Positions 10,261 to 22,131 of a DNA stretch of 64,000 nt are shown here, one piece after another. Numbering within the stretch: the first letter of the stretch is position 1; every line of letters starts with the position of its first letter. The stretch comes from Akanthomyces muscarius. Lineage: Eukaryota > Ascomycota > Sordariomycetes > Hypocreales > Cordycipitaceae. The stretch covers positions 1,178,001 to 1,242,000 of the forward strand of contig NC_079241.1 in assembly GCF_028009165.1 (NCBI RefSeq), given 5' to 3'. The position numbers and the translations under genes are program-made. The notes beneath the pieces were generated by a model. That model searched no databases. It worked only from the letters and a program-made list of their open reading frames with translations, and was not told the DNA's origin.

Positions 10261-13142
10261 GGCGATGACAACGATCCCGCTTCCGGTGCTGCATCTGGTG
10301 TCTCAACACAGATGGCAAGCTTTGAAAGTCTGGGGGAAGAGGATTGGCAAAGGGAAAAAGCTGGAGGGGAGTTTGGGGAAAACCCGTAACTAGAGACGGC
10401 TGCCAACGGGGAAAGAAAGTGGTTGAAGCCGATGAGCACAAGTTTAGACGGGGCCAAAGGCCAAGACCCGCCGCTGATAAGTCTATTTTATTAGCTGGCC
10501 AAGGCAAAATTACAGTGTCTGTCGTTCCCTGTACGCCCCTGTAGGTCCCTGCAACTGCCTGTGAATGGAAGCGCCATGAACAGTCCCAACTCCACTGGAG
10601 GGGACGCTAGAGCCGCTAACAATGCAGCCGAGCCAGTCACTGACGACCGCTGTGGGCCGACCGCAGCGTCCTTTGCCCGGCGAATAGCGAAAGACGGGGA
10701 ATTAGATACAATGCTTGATTGAATGAGGGAACAAGGAGTCTGTTTCTGCGGGACGAGCCATCTGCCATGGAGCCATGGGCCATGTACTTGCAGCAGGCGT
10801 TGAAGCTAGTATCGGGCGTATAGTGCGGCCGGTTAGTGGACATGGTGATGGTGCAGCGACTCAGCTGCCACTTCTGGCGCTGCTTGGCAGACAGTAGCGG
10901 GCTTGGGTTGGAGTGGTTGGCTGGCAGGGGGGGGCTGGAGGCTCTGCAGATGGATAATTTATGGTTGCAATTAAACACTGGCCATGTCTCGCTTTCTTTT
11001 CCTCTCGAGTGTTCTGTTTTACTGGCCGGGTCTTTGGTTTGCTGACAGGTCATTGACAGGCATTAAGACCCTGTGCTGACCAGTGCGAACCACCAATTTC
11101 ACGACTCTCTGTTGTCTGCCCTGCCTTTTGACCTTTTCTCACTGCCGACGTTAGTGCTGCCAGTACAAAGGTCCTTGCCGGAAAAGAAAAGCCAGTACTG
11201 ATTGCAATGCTCTGAAAACATTATCCGCTGCCAAGCCTCTAACAGCGTCGCTCATGTTCGCGACCTTTGATATCCCAATGTATACGTGGCAACGTGGGGC
11301 CGGCCTCGCCGTCTCGCATCTGAGAAGTACTTTGTGCTGCATTGCATTTGTGTCCGGTCATCGCTGCCGCTGCTTGTCTTGATCATCATTGCGGTCATCG
11401 GCAGATGATTCTGTGCTTCTGCATAGCAACTATGCTGAGTGCTCACCCATATCCTCTTACTATTCCATCATCCCCCACAACACCAGCCATGATGAACATC
11501 ACCGCTTCGTGGCTGCTTCCCCCAACCCCCGTCTGGCTCCTCAACTTGAAATCTTGCCCATCCCAGCGATTCCACCTTTAAAGCAACCTTGCCTGGTACC
11601 AATGTGGATTCGGCATGCTTCCCTCCCTCTTCTTACTCGCCTTGGTTACAATTCCGGTTCACGGTCATTTGCCGGGCCACGGGCCACGCTAACTTCATCG
11701 ATTCAACAGTACTAAGTAGTCGGCCGCAGCCCGTTCCCGCCGCCACGAGAACGCATGAGGCGCACATCGCCTTGACTTCATCCGCACAGCGAATTATGCT
11801 TGTCTCCAAGTCTAGCGTATGCTAGGCCCGGCCGGAAGGCTAGTCGTCCTCATCTCAGCCACCTGCCACCCGATACAACCCACCGCCATCAGATCAATCA
11901 GCTAACGAGAGAGCCGTCAGATGTAGCATCAATCATGATCCATCTGTGAACCCCCCAGATTTAGATTGATTTATTCTCTCATTAATTCCCGTGTGTCTCA
12001 TTCTCTCGCCCCTGTTGGGGAAATATCTGCAGCAGCTCTTCTATTTGGCCTGCTGTTGCAGCGCTTAGGCAGGCATACGAAAGCCAGCATCCCATCAAAA
12101 GAGCGACAGCAGTTGACTGTCTTATCATGGCTCTCTGGCACAGGCGCTTCTCCCGGCAGCGTCTCCAGTTCCAACAGTGGCACGTCGCCGTCACCGAACC
12201 CGGCGGCAAACAGTGCACCGAGACTTGCTACCCCCGAAAGCGACCGGCTAGTTGGTGCGCAAACAGCCATAGCTGCGAGTGTACCGGTATACTCCACCGT
12301 CCCGACGGAGGTGTAAGACTAGAAGCCAAATGTTTTCACGGGTCCGGTTACGTCTCACCAACAGATAGGGCTTCTCGAGTGACATGTTGAGCCAATGCAC
12401 AGTAAAGTTTGTTTTAAGCATTGGAGCGACAAAATAGACAGCACGAACATTAAGCCACCAAGGAACCACAGGGCAGCATATAATTATCGTCAAGCCCGTA
12501 TGAGAATGTCTCAGTGCTAGCGTTTTGTCGTGTGGAAGCGACCAGCTGTACGATGAGGCGTGCGTCTTCCCGCGTCAGTCACTCATATTCCACAAGCAAG
12601 GTCCCCATTCAGCTCGTGCCACTGTGTCCGGCGAGTCTTGTTCCCGTCGAGACGAGGCTGCTAAATGGTTTCCGCAGCGAAAAAAAGAAAGAAAAAAAAC
12701 GAAAACAAATCACACAGCGCGCGTACAGTGATCAGGCACGTTGCCGAACAGTCACAGTACGATCCGTGAGAGGGGAGGGTGGCTCTGTGCAACATGGCCA
12801 GCTCGGCGTTTTGGCTTGTCTGCCTTCCGATAGTCTTCTTTTTTCTGTCTTGTCGTTTGAATCCGGCCCATAGTGATTGAGTTCGCCGGCTGGGCCCATT
12901 TTGGAGCTCTCGCCACGATGAGGCCTGTTATCGCCCAAGACTTGGCGATGACAGGCGAGAGCTCTCTCTCTCTCGTCCTCCCGTAGTTGGCAATACTGTC
13001 TACAGCAAGCGAGACGGCAAGAGATTTGACAATGCGCATCATAAAAAGGGCCAAAAAAAACGTATATAAATGAACAGGATCCAAGTTCTTTGCATCTCAG
13101 CATTCTCGACAAACAGAGCCTCACATCCAAGACACTCTCACC
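10261..13142. other. Long intergenic region with divergent promoters
   Basis: Almost 2.9 kb lies between the starts of the calcium ATPase gene and the purine nucleoside permease family gene. Open frames here are short and overlapping, with no recognisable family. The stretch next to the ATPase start is purine/pyrimidine skewed, as in a promoter or long 5' UTR. A short CT run occurs near 12961-12974. The length would allow a non-coding transcript, but I have no evidence for one. Confidence 0.4.
13063..13070 (+). promoter_or_regulatory. TATA box upstream of the purine permease family gene
   Basis: The sequence TATATAAA lies 73 nt upstream of the ATG at 13143, in the range usual for a fungal TATA box. 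It is preceded by an A-rich run. The assignment rests on sequence and spacing alone. Confidence 0.5.
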
Positions 13143-14509
13143 ATGCACTTCTTGACACAACTAGCCACAATAGTCGTTGCCGCTGCAGTGGCTGTCACAG
13201 CAGATACTATGACCCCCAAAGTCATGATTTTTTCCATGGTTGGTCGCCCTACCTACTGCCTTTCCTCTCCTCCATCACGAGGCTTGCTAACAAGCACACC
13301 ACCCCGGTCTAGTTTGATCCGGAAGCACAAGCCTGGTACAGCAACTTTGATCTGTCCGGACTGGGCAACCTTTCATCAATCAACATCTCCTCGCCTGGCC
13401 TCTCCATGCTTTTCCCTTTCGTATCCTGCACGGAAGATGCCAGCGTCTGCCACGTCACCCTCGGCGAGGGCGAGGTCAACGCCGCCGCGTCCGCCATGGC
13501 GCTGCTCCTGTCACGCGCGTTCGACCTGCGCCAGACGTACTTTCTGCTCAGCGGCATCGCCGGCGTCAATCCCGATCGCGCCACGCTGGGCAGCGTTGCC
13601 TTTGCGCGGTATGCCGTGCAGGTGGGCCTACAGTACGAGATTGACACCCGCTCGGCGCCCGACGACTGGGACACCGGCTACGTCTCGTACGGGAGCGACC
13701 GCCCGCACCAGTATCCGACCGTCGCGTACGGCTCAGAGGTCTTTGAGCTCAACGCCAAGCTACGCGACGCCGCCTACGACTTTGCCTCGGCAGCGACGCT
13801 GGACGACGGTGAAGATGCGCGTGCGCTTCGCGCGCAGTATAATGTCGGCACGGCCGCTAGTCACACGCCCAGCTTGGTCAAATGCGACGTCACGACGAGC
13901 GACGTCTACTTTGTCGGCAAGGAGCTCGCCCAGACGTTTGACCAGACGACCCGGCTCTGGACAAACGGCACCGGCGCGTACTGCATGAGCGCGCAGGAGG
14001 ACAATGCCATCCTCGAGGTCCTGGTCCGCGGCGCCGTCGACCGCCTCGTCGACTTTTCCCGCATCGTCCTCGTGCGGACGGGCGCCAACTTTGACCGCCC
14101 GCCGCCCGGCATGCCCATCCGCGACTTCATGGCCGCGGCCGCCGGCACGCAGCCCGGCCAGGCCGTCGCGGCGCAAAACATGTACAGCGCCGGCGTCGAG
14201 GTGGTCCGCGGCATCGTCCGCAGCTGGGACGAGACGTTTGCGCGGGGTGTCGCGGCGGACAACTACGTGGGTGATATCCTGGGCAGTCTCGGCGGCGAGC
14301 CCGACTTTGGCACGCCGGGGACGAGGCTCGAGGCGCAGCAGCGGCACACGCCCGGCTCGCAGAGGCAGAAAAAGCGGCGCATGCAGATGGCGAGCACGAG
14401 AGCGCCTTATCCTGCAGGATTAGCGCCGCGCCAAAAACGGCAGAAGAGACGGGCTTGGCGAGACCGCAGAGCGGCGACGTCAGTGGTGGTGGCGAATGCC
14501 AAGGCATGA
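13143..14509 (+). CDS. Purine nucleoside permease (NUP) family protein, secreted
   Basis: Exons 13143-13238 and 13313-14509 are joined over a 74-nt intron (gttggt...tag, branch gctaac) to give a frame of about 430 residues. The N-terminus is a typical signal peptide with an Ala/Val-rich core. The mature part begins with KVMIFSMFDPEAQAWY and continues through LGEGEVNAAASAMAL, YFLLSGIAGVNP and SLGGEPDFGTPG, hallmarks of the NUP family. That family was named for nucleoside transport in Candida, but it has a nucleoside phosphorylase-like fold and no obvious membrane helices. The C-terminal 60 or so residues after PDFGTPG are strongly basic (RQKKRR, RQKRQKRR) and unlike the family, which normally ends soon after that motif. 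They may be a real extension or the result of a lost stop or splice site. Family assignment is good; substrate is unknown. Confidence 0.85.
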
Positions 14510-14851
14510 TGTATTATTATTTGTTAGCAAACCATTACACGTACATAGCTCTTGGTAGATATCTCCCGACTATTTAGAATCCCACATTCATATTGCTCCG
14601 ATTCAACTCTCCATTCATAAGTTCATGTCTTCATTAAATCTGTCACAGCACTCTCACAAAGAAGGTTCACAAGGTGGCATGGGATGTGTCACAGAGCCAG
14701 CGGATCTTGTGCGACGTACAGCTGCAACGAAAACGTGGGCAAGGACGGAAGACAGGCGAAAGCCTGGACCCCTGCCCTTCGGCTCCTTGACAAGGTTTAG
14801 GCAAAGCAGCCTATGGCTCTACCGACGCGGAACGACCGCATCAAACATTCT
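14510..14851. other. Intergenic region between convergent genes
   Basis: This stretch holds the 3' ends of the NUP family gene and the IKS1 gene. No further gene or repeat is seen. Confidence 0.4.
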
Positions 14852-17191
14852 CTACCAATCGGCCCATTCCTGGCGCGGGCCATAGGTGCACAGGGCATCC
14901 CATCGGCCCGCGAGCCACAGCGTGGCAAAGTGCAACACGAGGAGCACGGCACCCGTGCCACGCGCCTGAAACAGCCCGCCGACGTGGTAGTGGTGCTGGC
15001 TGCGCAGCCGGCTGCCGTGGCTCACGGGCGACGAGGCAAAGAGCAGCTCGAGCGTGGCGACGACGAGCAGCGGCGCGCACACCTGAGGGCTCGCTACGTA
15101 CGGCCAGCACGGCCGCGCGAGCGTCGCCGTCTTGAGGACAAAGATGGCCAGCTGAAAGGCGTACACGAGCGACTGCGTCTCGACGCCCACGGCGCGGCAC
15201 GCGTGGTAGAGTGCGACGGAGATGCGGTGCTCAATCTCGGCCCAACGGGTGCGCGGTGGTGGAAGCAGGAGCGGCGTCGTGGGTGTCCGCCGGTGGTGCT
15301 CGCGGGACATGTGCTGCGGCAGAGGTGCAAATGCGGTCGTGGCGGTCGGCGTTGCTGATTCATCCTCGTAGCTGCTTACGTCTCGATGGGAGATTGTGAG
15401 AGACTGCTGGATGACATGATCGTCAGCGAGACTCATCGAGGCATTTGCGTCAGCGCTCTCCGAGGTGGCCCAGGCGTTGGAATCTTCATTTAGCCGAGAG
15501 CCTCGATTCGTGTTTTGTGTCGTTTCTAAGCAGCTGAATTAGTAGACGAAGCCTCCCGAACCTCGTCCCTCTGTACATACCTGGTAGTGGTGTCCCTGGT
15601 ACAGCTGGGGAATCAAGATTCTGCACTCGGTTCCCACGCAAGCCACCCAGCACTGGATTAACCCTGTCTGGGCGTCCCATGGCGTCAAAATTGGTCTCGC
15701 TCTTCATTGCGTGTAGCACCTCGGTTGCGCTCGGTCTCTCCGCGGGGTCAATAGAAAGCAGCTTCTTAAGCAGGGTGTACAGCTTGGCGGGCAAGTCGGG
15801 TCTCTCGCGTCGCTCATCTTTGAAACCCTTCCAATCAGAGATTTCGGCGCGGAGCAGCTCCACATCCTCCAATTCTTCTTGTATAGCGTTGGCGCTGCGA
15901 TACGGCAACTTGCCAAAGCACATAAAGTACAAAATCATGCCCAGCGAGAACATGTCGGACTTGGTGGTAAAGTTGCCATAAAGGCCAGTCGTCGGGTCCA
16001 GCTTAAGGACTTCCGGGGCGCAGTATGATATAGTGCCCGTGGCGCCTGTAGATTTCCTCGCCGCGTGCTCTGCTTGAACCTCGCCAAAATCACTAATCAA
16101 GCATCTGAGACTTGAGTTCTCTCTGTGTAGTAGACAATTGCTGGGTTTCAGATCGCGGTGGATGTAATTGGCAGCGTGAAGATAGGCCACGCCTGATGTG
16201 ATGTCTTTGAAAAGCGAATAAATGTCCTCCAATACGAGCTGAGACCTGTTTCCAGTCAGATTCTTCGGTGGCTCGGGCTGGCCCTTGGATCGGCGTCGCA
16301 TTTGAGCTTTCAGCTCTTCTTTCGTCGTCTGCGTCGGGGCCTCGCCAACGACATAGTGCTGCAGGTCGCCGCCGTTGCAGTATTGCTGTAGAATGAATGC
16401 GCACACGACAGGCGGTCCAAACATGTTTAGTCGTACATCCTCCAACCACACGTGCCGGTAAGACACCAGGTTCGCATGCGAGAGTCTGGCCAGCAGTTCC
16501 ACCTCAAGTAGGGCCTTTTCCAGCCATTCGTGGTCGTCGCCTACAGGTACCCGCTTGCACGCAAAGTGTCCGAGATTATACCCATCAATTTCGTGCCGGA
16601 CGAGCAAGACGACTCCCTTGCCGCCTTTGCCCAAGACACGCTCCTCGATGAAGAAACTCTTCAAGTAGTTGGGGCTGAACGCTTCGCGGCGAATCCTGCT
16701 TCCTCTCCGCTGCGGCTTCTCGGGCGTTTGGCTAGGTTCCAGGTCTTCTTCTTCATCGAGGACCTCGGGTGATCGAAAGCGGCCGGAGCCGCCGTCGTAG
16801 TCGGGTCGCGGCAGTGATCGCACCGGACTGTGCGAAGCTCGTCCGGCGGCGGGTAAGAAGTTGTAGTTTCCGTGGCGGAGCATGCGAAAGTAATCGGGAT
16901 TGACAAAGGAGTCGTCTGCCGCCTCGAGCGGCCGGTCGTAGCCGTGGTCGTTGGCAGAGGCCGAGGCCTGTGGGAGCGGCTGGTGACATGTCGGACATGT
17001 CTGGCTGCGAGTCTGGCCGCGAATCTCGAGGCGTTGGGAGTCGGGATCTCGAACGACAACGGCATTGCGATGGCGTCTGCAGGTGAGGCAATGCTGCGAT
17101 TAGATAGACTGGCCTAGATGGTGCATTTCTGTTGGGTGGCATACAGGACGATCTCGCGACCCTCGCGAGGGTGTAATGGGATCAGGGACAT
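14852..17191 (-). CDS. IKS1: IKS1-type protein kinase with C-terminal membrane segments
   Basis: Three exons close into a frame of 738 residues: 17145-17191, 15581-17076 and 14852-15525. The first intron has borders gtatgc/ctgcag and the second gtatgt/cttag. Exon 1 encodes only MSLIPLHPREGREIVL; without it the conserved N-terminus RHRNAVVVRDPDSQRLEIRG and the CPTCHQPL motif lack a start. Next come FVNPDYFRML and a kinase domain with the glycine loop LGKGGKGVV, the ACKRV lysine, HRDLKPSN, SDFGE in place of DFG-plus, and an APE-like CAPEVL. A Ser/Thr-rich linker follows, then two or three hydrophobic segments in the last 120 residues. This domain order matches fungal Iks1, a poorly understood putative Ser/Thr kinase. 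Reading the last exon as a separate gene is less likely because the splice restores the frame exactly. Confidence 0.88.
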
Positions 17192-18171
17192 GACGTAGGC
17201 GGATCGAGACTATGCTCTAGCAAAGTGTATGGGCATCCACCATGCCAGCCGGGCTTTCCGTCCAGAGAGTCAGGTATTATTCATCACCTTTTGCTTGCCG
17301 TAGCTAGTAGAAGAGTAAGAAGGTTCGTTGACGGGGGAAAGATGAAGAAACCGTTGGAGATTGCTGTTGAAGCGTTTGCGGCGAAAGGTGGGGAGCTGCA
17401 AGGGCGGAATTTGGTCTCTAGCGGCCGGTCAGTCAGTAGTGAGGTGTTGGCGCTACGATGAAGCTCCAGCTTAGCTTCTCCACCATAGGACGGCTTGCAT
17501 CATATGTATGTATCTCGATGTGCAAAAAGCAGGGCCTGGATGTTCCATAGGACATCTCTTATAATTCGGCTTCCTGCTTCGAAATGTACGAGTTAGCACG
17601 GAAGGCGGTGTGATGCTAAACACCTCCGACGTGTGGCATTCTTGTGACAGGTGCCGTGGTCAGAAGCCTGAATGCACGCGACAGACAGACCGCCGTAGCT
17701 GCATGAACCGCCCACGCCGTGCATATTTAGCCCATTCCACATCCAAAAAGGATGCATGACAGCGGTGAAAGGTTTCCGACGTTGGCCGCGGCCGCGAAAA
17801 GACCTGAATATGCTCTGGCCGACAAGCTACCCTACATCGGGACCGATTCTGCGGGAACAGCGTTGCAGAGGCTGCAGAAGATGCCCATGATGAAAGCGCT
17901 CGGCGTAGCACGCCCCTTACAAATGCCTAGCCTATCTCGCTTCAAGATTTGAGTCCCTAACTGGAATATCAGTCAATACAACAACCATACTCTGTGTAAA
18001 TAACGTCGCGAGGCTGAAAGTCGAGCAGTTGGGTTGTAGGCTTGCCCTTGTAGACTTTTTCTCGAATCAAACCAAAAGAATCGTCAAAGTACCTCTCGGC
18101 TCCTTGAAAAGCTTAATCATTAGATGCTCGTCAATATAAGTCTATGTATATTGCTTTCAGTTTCTATATCA
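17192..18171. other. Intergenic region upstream of IKS1
   Basis: About 1 kb between the IKS1 start and the 3' end of the serine hydrolase gene. It should contain the IKS1 promoter. The small open frames do not resemble known proteins and no repeat is seen. Confidence 0.4.
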
Positions 18172-19948
18172 TCAAATCGTGCGGGCAAACCACACCAGTG
18201 GTGTGTCTGCCGTCTCGTCTCTCATATCAATTCCAAAATTGACAGGCATCCCCAAACTGTCTAGCTCAAACTGTGCCCTGTAGCAGGCGGTCGGTCGCTT
18301 CACCATTGGGTAGTCGTCCATATAGAGCCATGCAACCCAATCTCCGCCCGAGACGTGCTGCAAGCGATACGACAGCGGGTTGCCAAAGCTGTTGCCCTTT
18401 TGCACGCGCAGCACGCAGTGCCCGTCCGCCACGCTAAAGACAGTGGGTGCATTTGCTGGCCCTTGCCAGTCACAGTCGCGGGAGACGGCAATGGAGCCAT
18501 AGCCATCGTTGTGGTAGGTGCCTAGGAAGTTGTCCATGGGAGCGCCAGGGTCTTGCGGCGCGCTGACTAGGCTCGGATAATATAGCTGCGGGCATGTGTC
18601 CAGATTGATGCTGCTTGTTTCCTTGTATTTGTCATACCTATATGATCCATGTTAGTGCGTGACTTATTCGAAGTACCACGAGTCCTTACGCGTTTTGAGG
18701 ATTAAACCGTTTGTTTGGTTCCACCTTGAAGTAGTCGTTCAGAACCCTGGCTGTGATTGCATCCAGCGACGCCAATGAGTTCGTATTCATCATGGCAACA
18801 TATGCAAACTTGCGATTCGGCACAAAGAGCATGAACGAAACCATCTGGTTGACATAGCCCGAGTGATACCATACTGGTTCATTCTCGAAAACGCCCATGT
18901 TCCAGCCGAGAGCATAGTTGACCTGACCTGTAAAAGCAGCATCCAAAACATCAATGCCCTCGTCTATCACCATGTGTGACTTTTTGATCATGGTGTGTCC
19001 AGCTTTGGACATTGGACCCGACTCGTCTAGCATATTCTGGAGATACTTGGACCAGTCCTCCACCGACGAGACCGCCATACCTGCCCCCGCGAGATTTGAT
19101 TCGTCGTGCTGCGGCATTGGGTACAGCCTCTGTGTGTCATTGTCCCAGTAGAATGATGTGGCGAGATCCTCGCCATTTGCGTGCGCCTCGCCTGGGTGCA
19201 GATATGTGTGATTCATGCCCATGGGTCGCCAAAGCCTGTCTCTAAAGAAGCACGCCAGTGTAGTATTGCTGAGCCTCTCAACGACATGACCCATGGTACC
19301 AAACATCATGTTGTTGTATTGCCACTTGGCGCGGGGCTCGGCAGACATGGGCAGGTAGCGAAACCGGCTAATCATCTCTTCAGTGTTATTGTGATATGGG
19401 CCAGACAGGTCATGCCTTGGGTACCCAGTCCGATGGCAAAGGGCGTCGGTGATTGTGATGTGGTCCGTAGCCCATTTGTCCGAAAGGACGAACTCGGGCA
19501 TCAGCTTGGAAACTGGCGTGTCCCATCTGACAGGAGATGACGAGTTGGCAGTATCATCGACAATTATGGACAGCGCAGCTGCTGTGTTTGATTTTGTCAT
19601 GCTACCACAGAAAAACAGAGTAGATGGTGTCACAAAGTGATGGTCATCTGTCGAATAACCGTAGCCCTAGCAGGAGACTAATCAGGGCCTAGTCGGCGGC
19701 AGCAACACATTGCAACTCACTTTGGACCATGTATTGTTGCCGTCAATGATGGAAATGGCCATGCCGGGCACATTTCCGGTACTCATCTGAAGCCGCACAA
19801 AGTCCTCGAAGCCTTTCGTGACGATTGGCACGCTGCCCTCTCCAATTTCGACGAGGGGCGCAGCAAGCGCCGCGGCGGCGGCGAGCACGACTTGCATGGC
19901 GCACCTGGCAGCCCGGCTGCGAGAGGAAACATGCCTAGCAAATTTCAT
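18172..19948 (-). CDS. Secreted beta-lactamase-related serine hydrolase
   Basis: Exons 19721-19948, 18690-19666 and 18172-18637 give a closed frame of 556 residues; the introns are 54 and 52 nt. The N-terminus has Arg residues followed by an Ala/Val-rich hydrophobic core, consistent with a signal peptide. The class C beta-lactamase/DD-peptidase fold is shown by GSMTK (Ser98-x-x-Lys101), a KWQYNN block (Tyr-x-Asn, about residue 190) and WYHSGYVN, the counterpart of the H/K-T/S-G motif. Several N-x-S/T sites fit secretion. A C-terminal domain of about 150 residues follows, as in many fungal LACTB-like esterases and in transesterases of natural product pathways. The substrate cannot be read from sequence; it may be a beta-lactam, an ester or a D-amino peptide. 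Confidence 0.87.
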
Positions 19949-21789
19949 CGCGAGAAGCGGCGGCCGAGCGAATTTGGGCGATGGTCCTGCTTATATACCA
20001 AATAAGGAGCAAAGGGCTCGGCCGCTCGAGCGATTCGCTGATAGCGCCACTACGGGCGCGATAAGTAAGACAAAGGACTCCAAAAAAGAGCGGTATGCTG
20101 ACGATTAGGGTCAATGCGATTGGCAGAGACCTTTTCTGTGCGAGTGTAGATCAGCGACACCAAAGCGGCTGACCTTAGACCTGCAGAACGAAGGGATTTT
20201 GCGCTCTCGTGGTTGATCAGGCGGGTGTGTGTGTGCATTACGGTTGCGAGCTTGAACTGATGGGCGCGGTACTGCTTTATATGACACAACAGATAAACAA
20301 CATGACCCCTGGTTGGCACATTCGTACCGCGCCCTCTCTATCTCTGTCTCTTTTGTCTCGGTAATAATCTTTCGCCGAGCATGGAAGAGAGCGTTATCGA
20401 GCTAGGTGCATCCCCTGTCTGTCGTGGTCCATTTTAGCGGGAGGTTTGCTAGGCGCTAAATGGAAAAGGCCGACGATAACGGTGGAAGCTGGCCTAAACG
20501 CTTGGTCAATTGGCCTCGATTGATACCAACCTGACCAAGAATGGGCAAGGTTCGTGGGTTCTTCTTTTGATTTACACACAGAGTCGCAAAAAAGCAAGAC
20601 TTGAATCATCTCGAAATCGAAGCTCGGCGCAGCTTATCAGCTAGTTGCGGAATCTTGGCTGGGCCCCAATCCCAACCAGCCACGTCTAGGCGGAGTCGGG
20701 ACCATATTTAAGTTTTAGAGCGCGGGGTAGTTAGCGTAGATGTAATGATCGTTACGAAGGCGAAGAGTTGTCCCTTTTTCTTTTCCTCGGGCGGCATGCG
20801 GCGAAGTAAGGGTAGTTGCAAAAGACTTGGCCTCTTCACACCAAGACAGTGTCTCAGATTAGACGAGTCTGTTCTAGACAGATCTAAAGGGTTTCCTTGG
20901 CCAGCTGAGATGGGCGTCCTTTTGCAAGCTTTGCGCCCATCCGCGACAGCCATGGCCAAGTAATTCAGTATGCACGACAGCGCTGGTGACATTGTTCTAC
21001 CAAAACAAGTCTACTGGTGGCCATAGTCGACCGGAAATGGCAACCACCACGGTCGACGCCAAACGCGACATGTGCGAGCTACTAAAGTCATGTCGGTCCT
21101 TGATAATTAAAGTCGCGGAATTTGTGCCCAAGAGCCACGGCAACATTCCGGCCCCGATGGGCTTCCTTCTCGGCACGGTCGCCGGTCGCATTTACACGAA
21201 CACCAGGCTTTCGCCCGGCTTTAGTTGGCACCGAACGCCGGAGCTGACCGGGCAGCCTTATGAGCCTATTGACCGGGCACAGTCTAACGATTCAACTCAC
21301 TGACAAGGCGAGAGGAAACACGACACCGATTTGTGGCCTCAACGCCATGACAGGGCTCGGGCAGACGTAGGTGCCTGACAAGTTGCCCAGAGGCGGCTCC
21401 GGATGTTCATGCTTGGTCGCCGTCGGGATGAGCTCGTGAACCAGACACATTCCAACAGGCCAACTCGCTGACAAAACAGAGAAAGTACTACGTCGGTTTT
21501 GGTGGCATCATCAAACTATAACAGGGCTCGGCCAGAAGTAGGTAAAGGCCGGAGAGTCGTACTGGTAATGCAGAACTGGCTCCCGACACCACCCATGCAC
21601 AAAAGATCCGCGTATTTGAGCATAACTTGCCTCTGGCAGACACAAGTTCCGGTGCCAGTTCCCCACCGTCGGCAGTCTGTGCCAACAAGGCTGAGCAGAT
21701 GCAGACCGATTACGTGTACTCGGTCATCCCTACCGACTTTTCTCCTCAGACTTTCACATTCTCGAAATCAAAGGCATTGGGAATCCATT
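19949..21789. other. Intergenic region with diverged direct repeats
   Basis: About 1.8 kb between the serine hydrolase start and the DUF4267-like gene. Open frames are short and not recognised. A frame at 20986-21303 (105 codons, +) has no known domain and is not called. Diverged repeats occupy the right part and are listed separately. Confidence 0.4.
21303..21545. repeat. Diverged direct repeat, offset about 170 nt
   Basis: Two related stretches can be aligned by eye. One runs from gacaaggcgagag near 21303 to a block acagggctcgggcagacgt near 21350. The other runs from gacaaaacagag near 21471 to acagggctcggccagaagt near 21521. A weaker third relative may lie near 21178. They may be remains of a tandem duplication or promoter repeats; no coding capacity was recognised. 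Confidence 0.45.
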
Positions 21790-22131
21790 ATGATATACAC
21801 ACTAAACCTGCTGGCCTCTATTGCCTCTGCTGGCTTTGGCGTCATTGCCATTATCAACCCCAGCGTGCTCTCCCACTCGTCACAAGTTACCAACGGCGAG
21901 CGCTTCTATCAGCGCATGTACAGTGCACGCGCTGTGACATGGGAGCTTCTTACAGGAATCCTGCCGTTTTATCATGTACGAGGACCGGCGGTCGCGGCGG
22001 TGCTCGCGACGTCGGCTACGGTGCAGCTCGCTGATGTCGCCATTGGCCTTGGGCGGCGAGATGCAGGCATGGCGATGGGCGCTTTTCTTGCAGCCAGCGT
22101 GCATGCTGTATGTTACTGGTACACGTTGTAG
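21790..22131 (+). CDS. Small four-helix membrane protein, DUF4267-like
   Basis: A frame of 113 residues beginning MIYTLNLLASIASAGFGVIA. The open frame extends further upstream, but those codons look non-coding and the hydrophobic helix begins at this ATG. Four hydrophobic segments are evident, near residues 4-22, 45-62, 65-85 and 90-112, with the conserved-looking GERFYQRMYSARAVTWELL between the first two. Size and pattern fit the fungal DUF4267 family, whose function is unknown. Neighbours give no clue. It may be expressed at low level; the assignment is moderate. Confidence 0.6.
   Translation: MIYTLNLLASIASAGFGVIAIINPSVLSHSSQVTNGERFYQRMYSARAVTWELLTGILPFYHVRGPAVAAVLATSATVQLADVAIGLGRRDAGMAMGAFLAASVHAVCYWYTL

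Noticed and set aside
9151..10389. 412-codon open frame on the plus strand
   Set aside because: It lies opposite the calcium ATPase coding frame, where GC-rich codon use creates long antisense frames.
15486..15580. Stop of the kinase at 15486, with the 194-codon frame 14852-15436 as a separate gene
   Set aside because: A gtatgt/cttag intron (15526-15580) joins the two in frame and matches the known IKS1 layout with a membrane tail.
20986..21303. 105-codon open frame on the plus strand
   Set aside because: No known domain, no conserved pattern and no good start context; overlaps the diverged repeat region.
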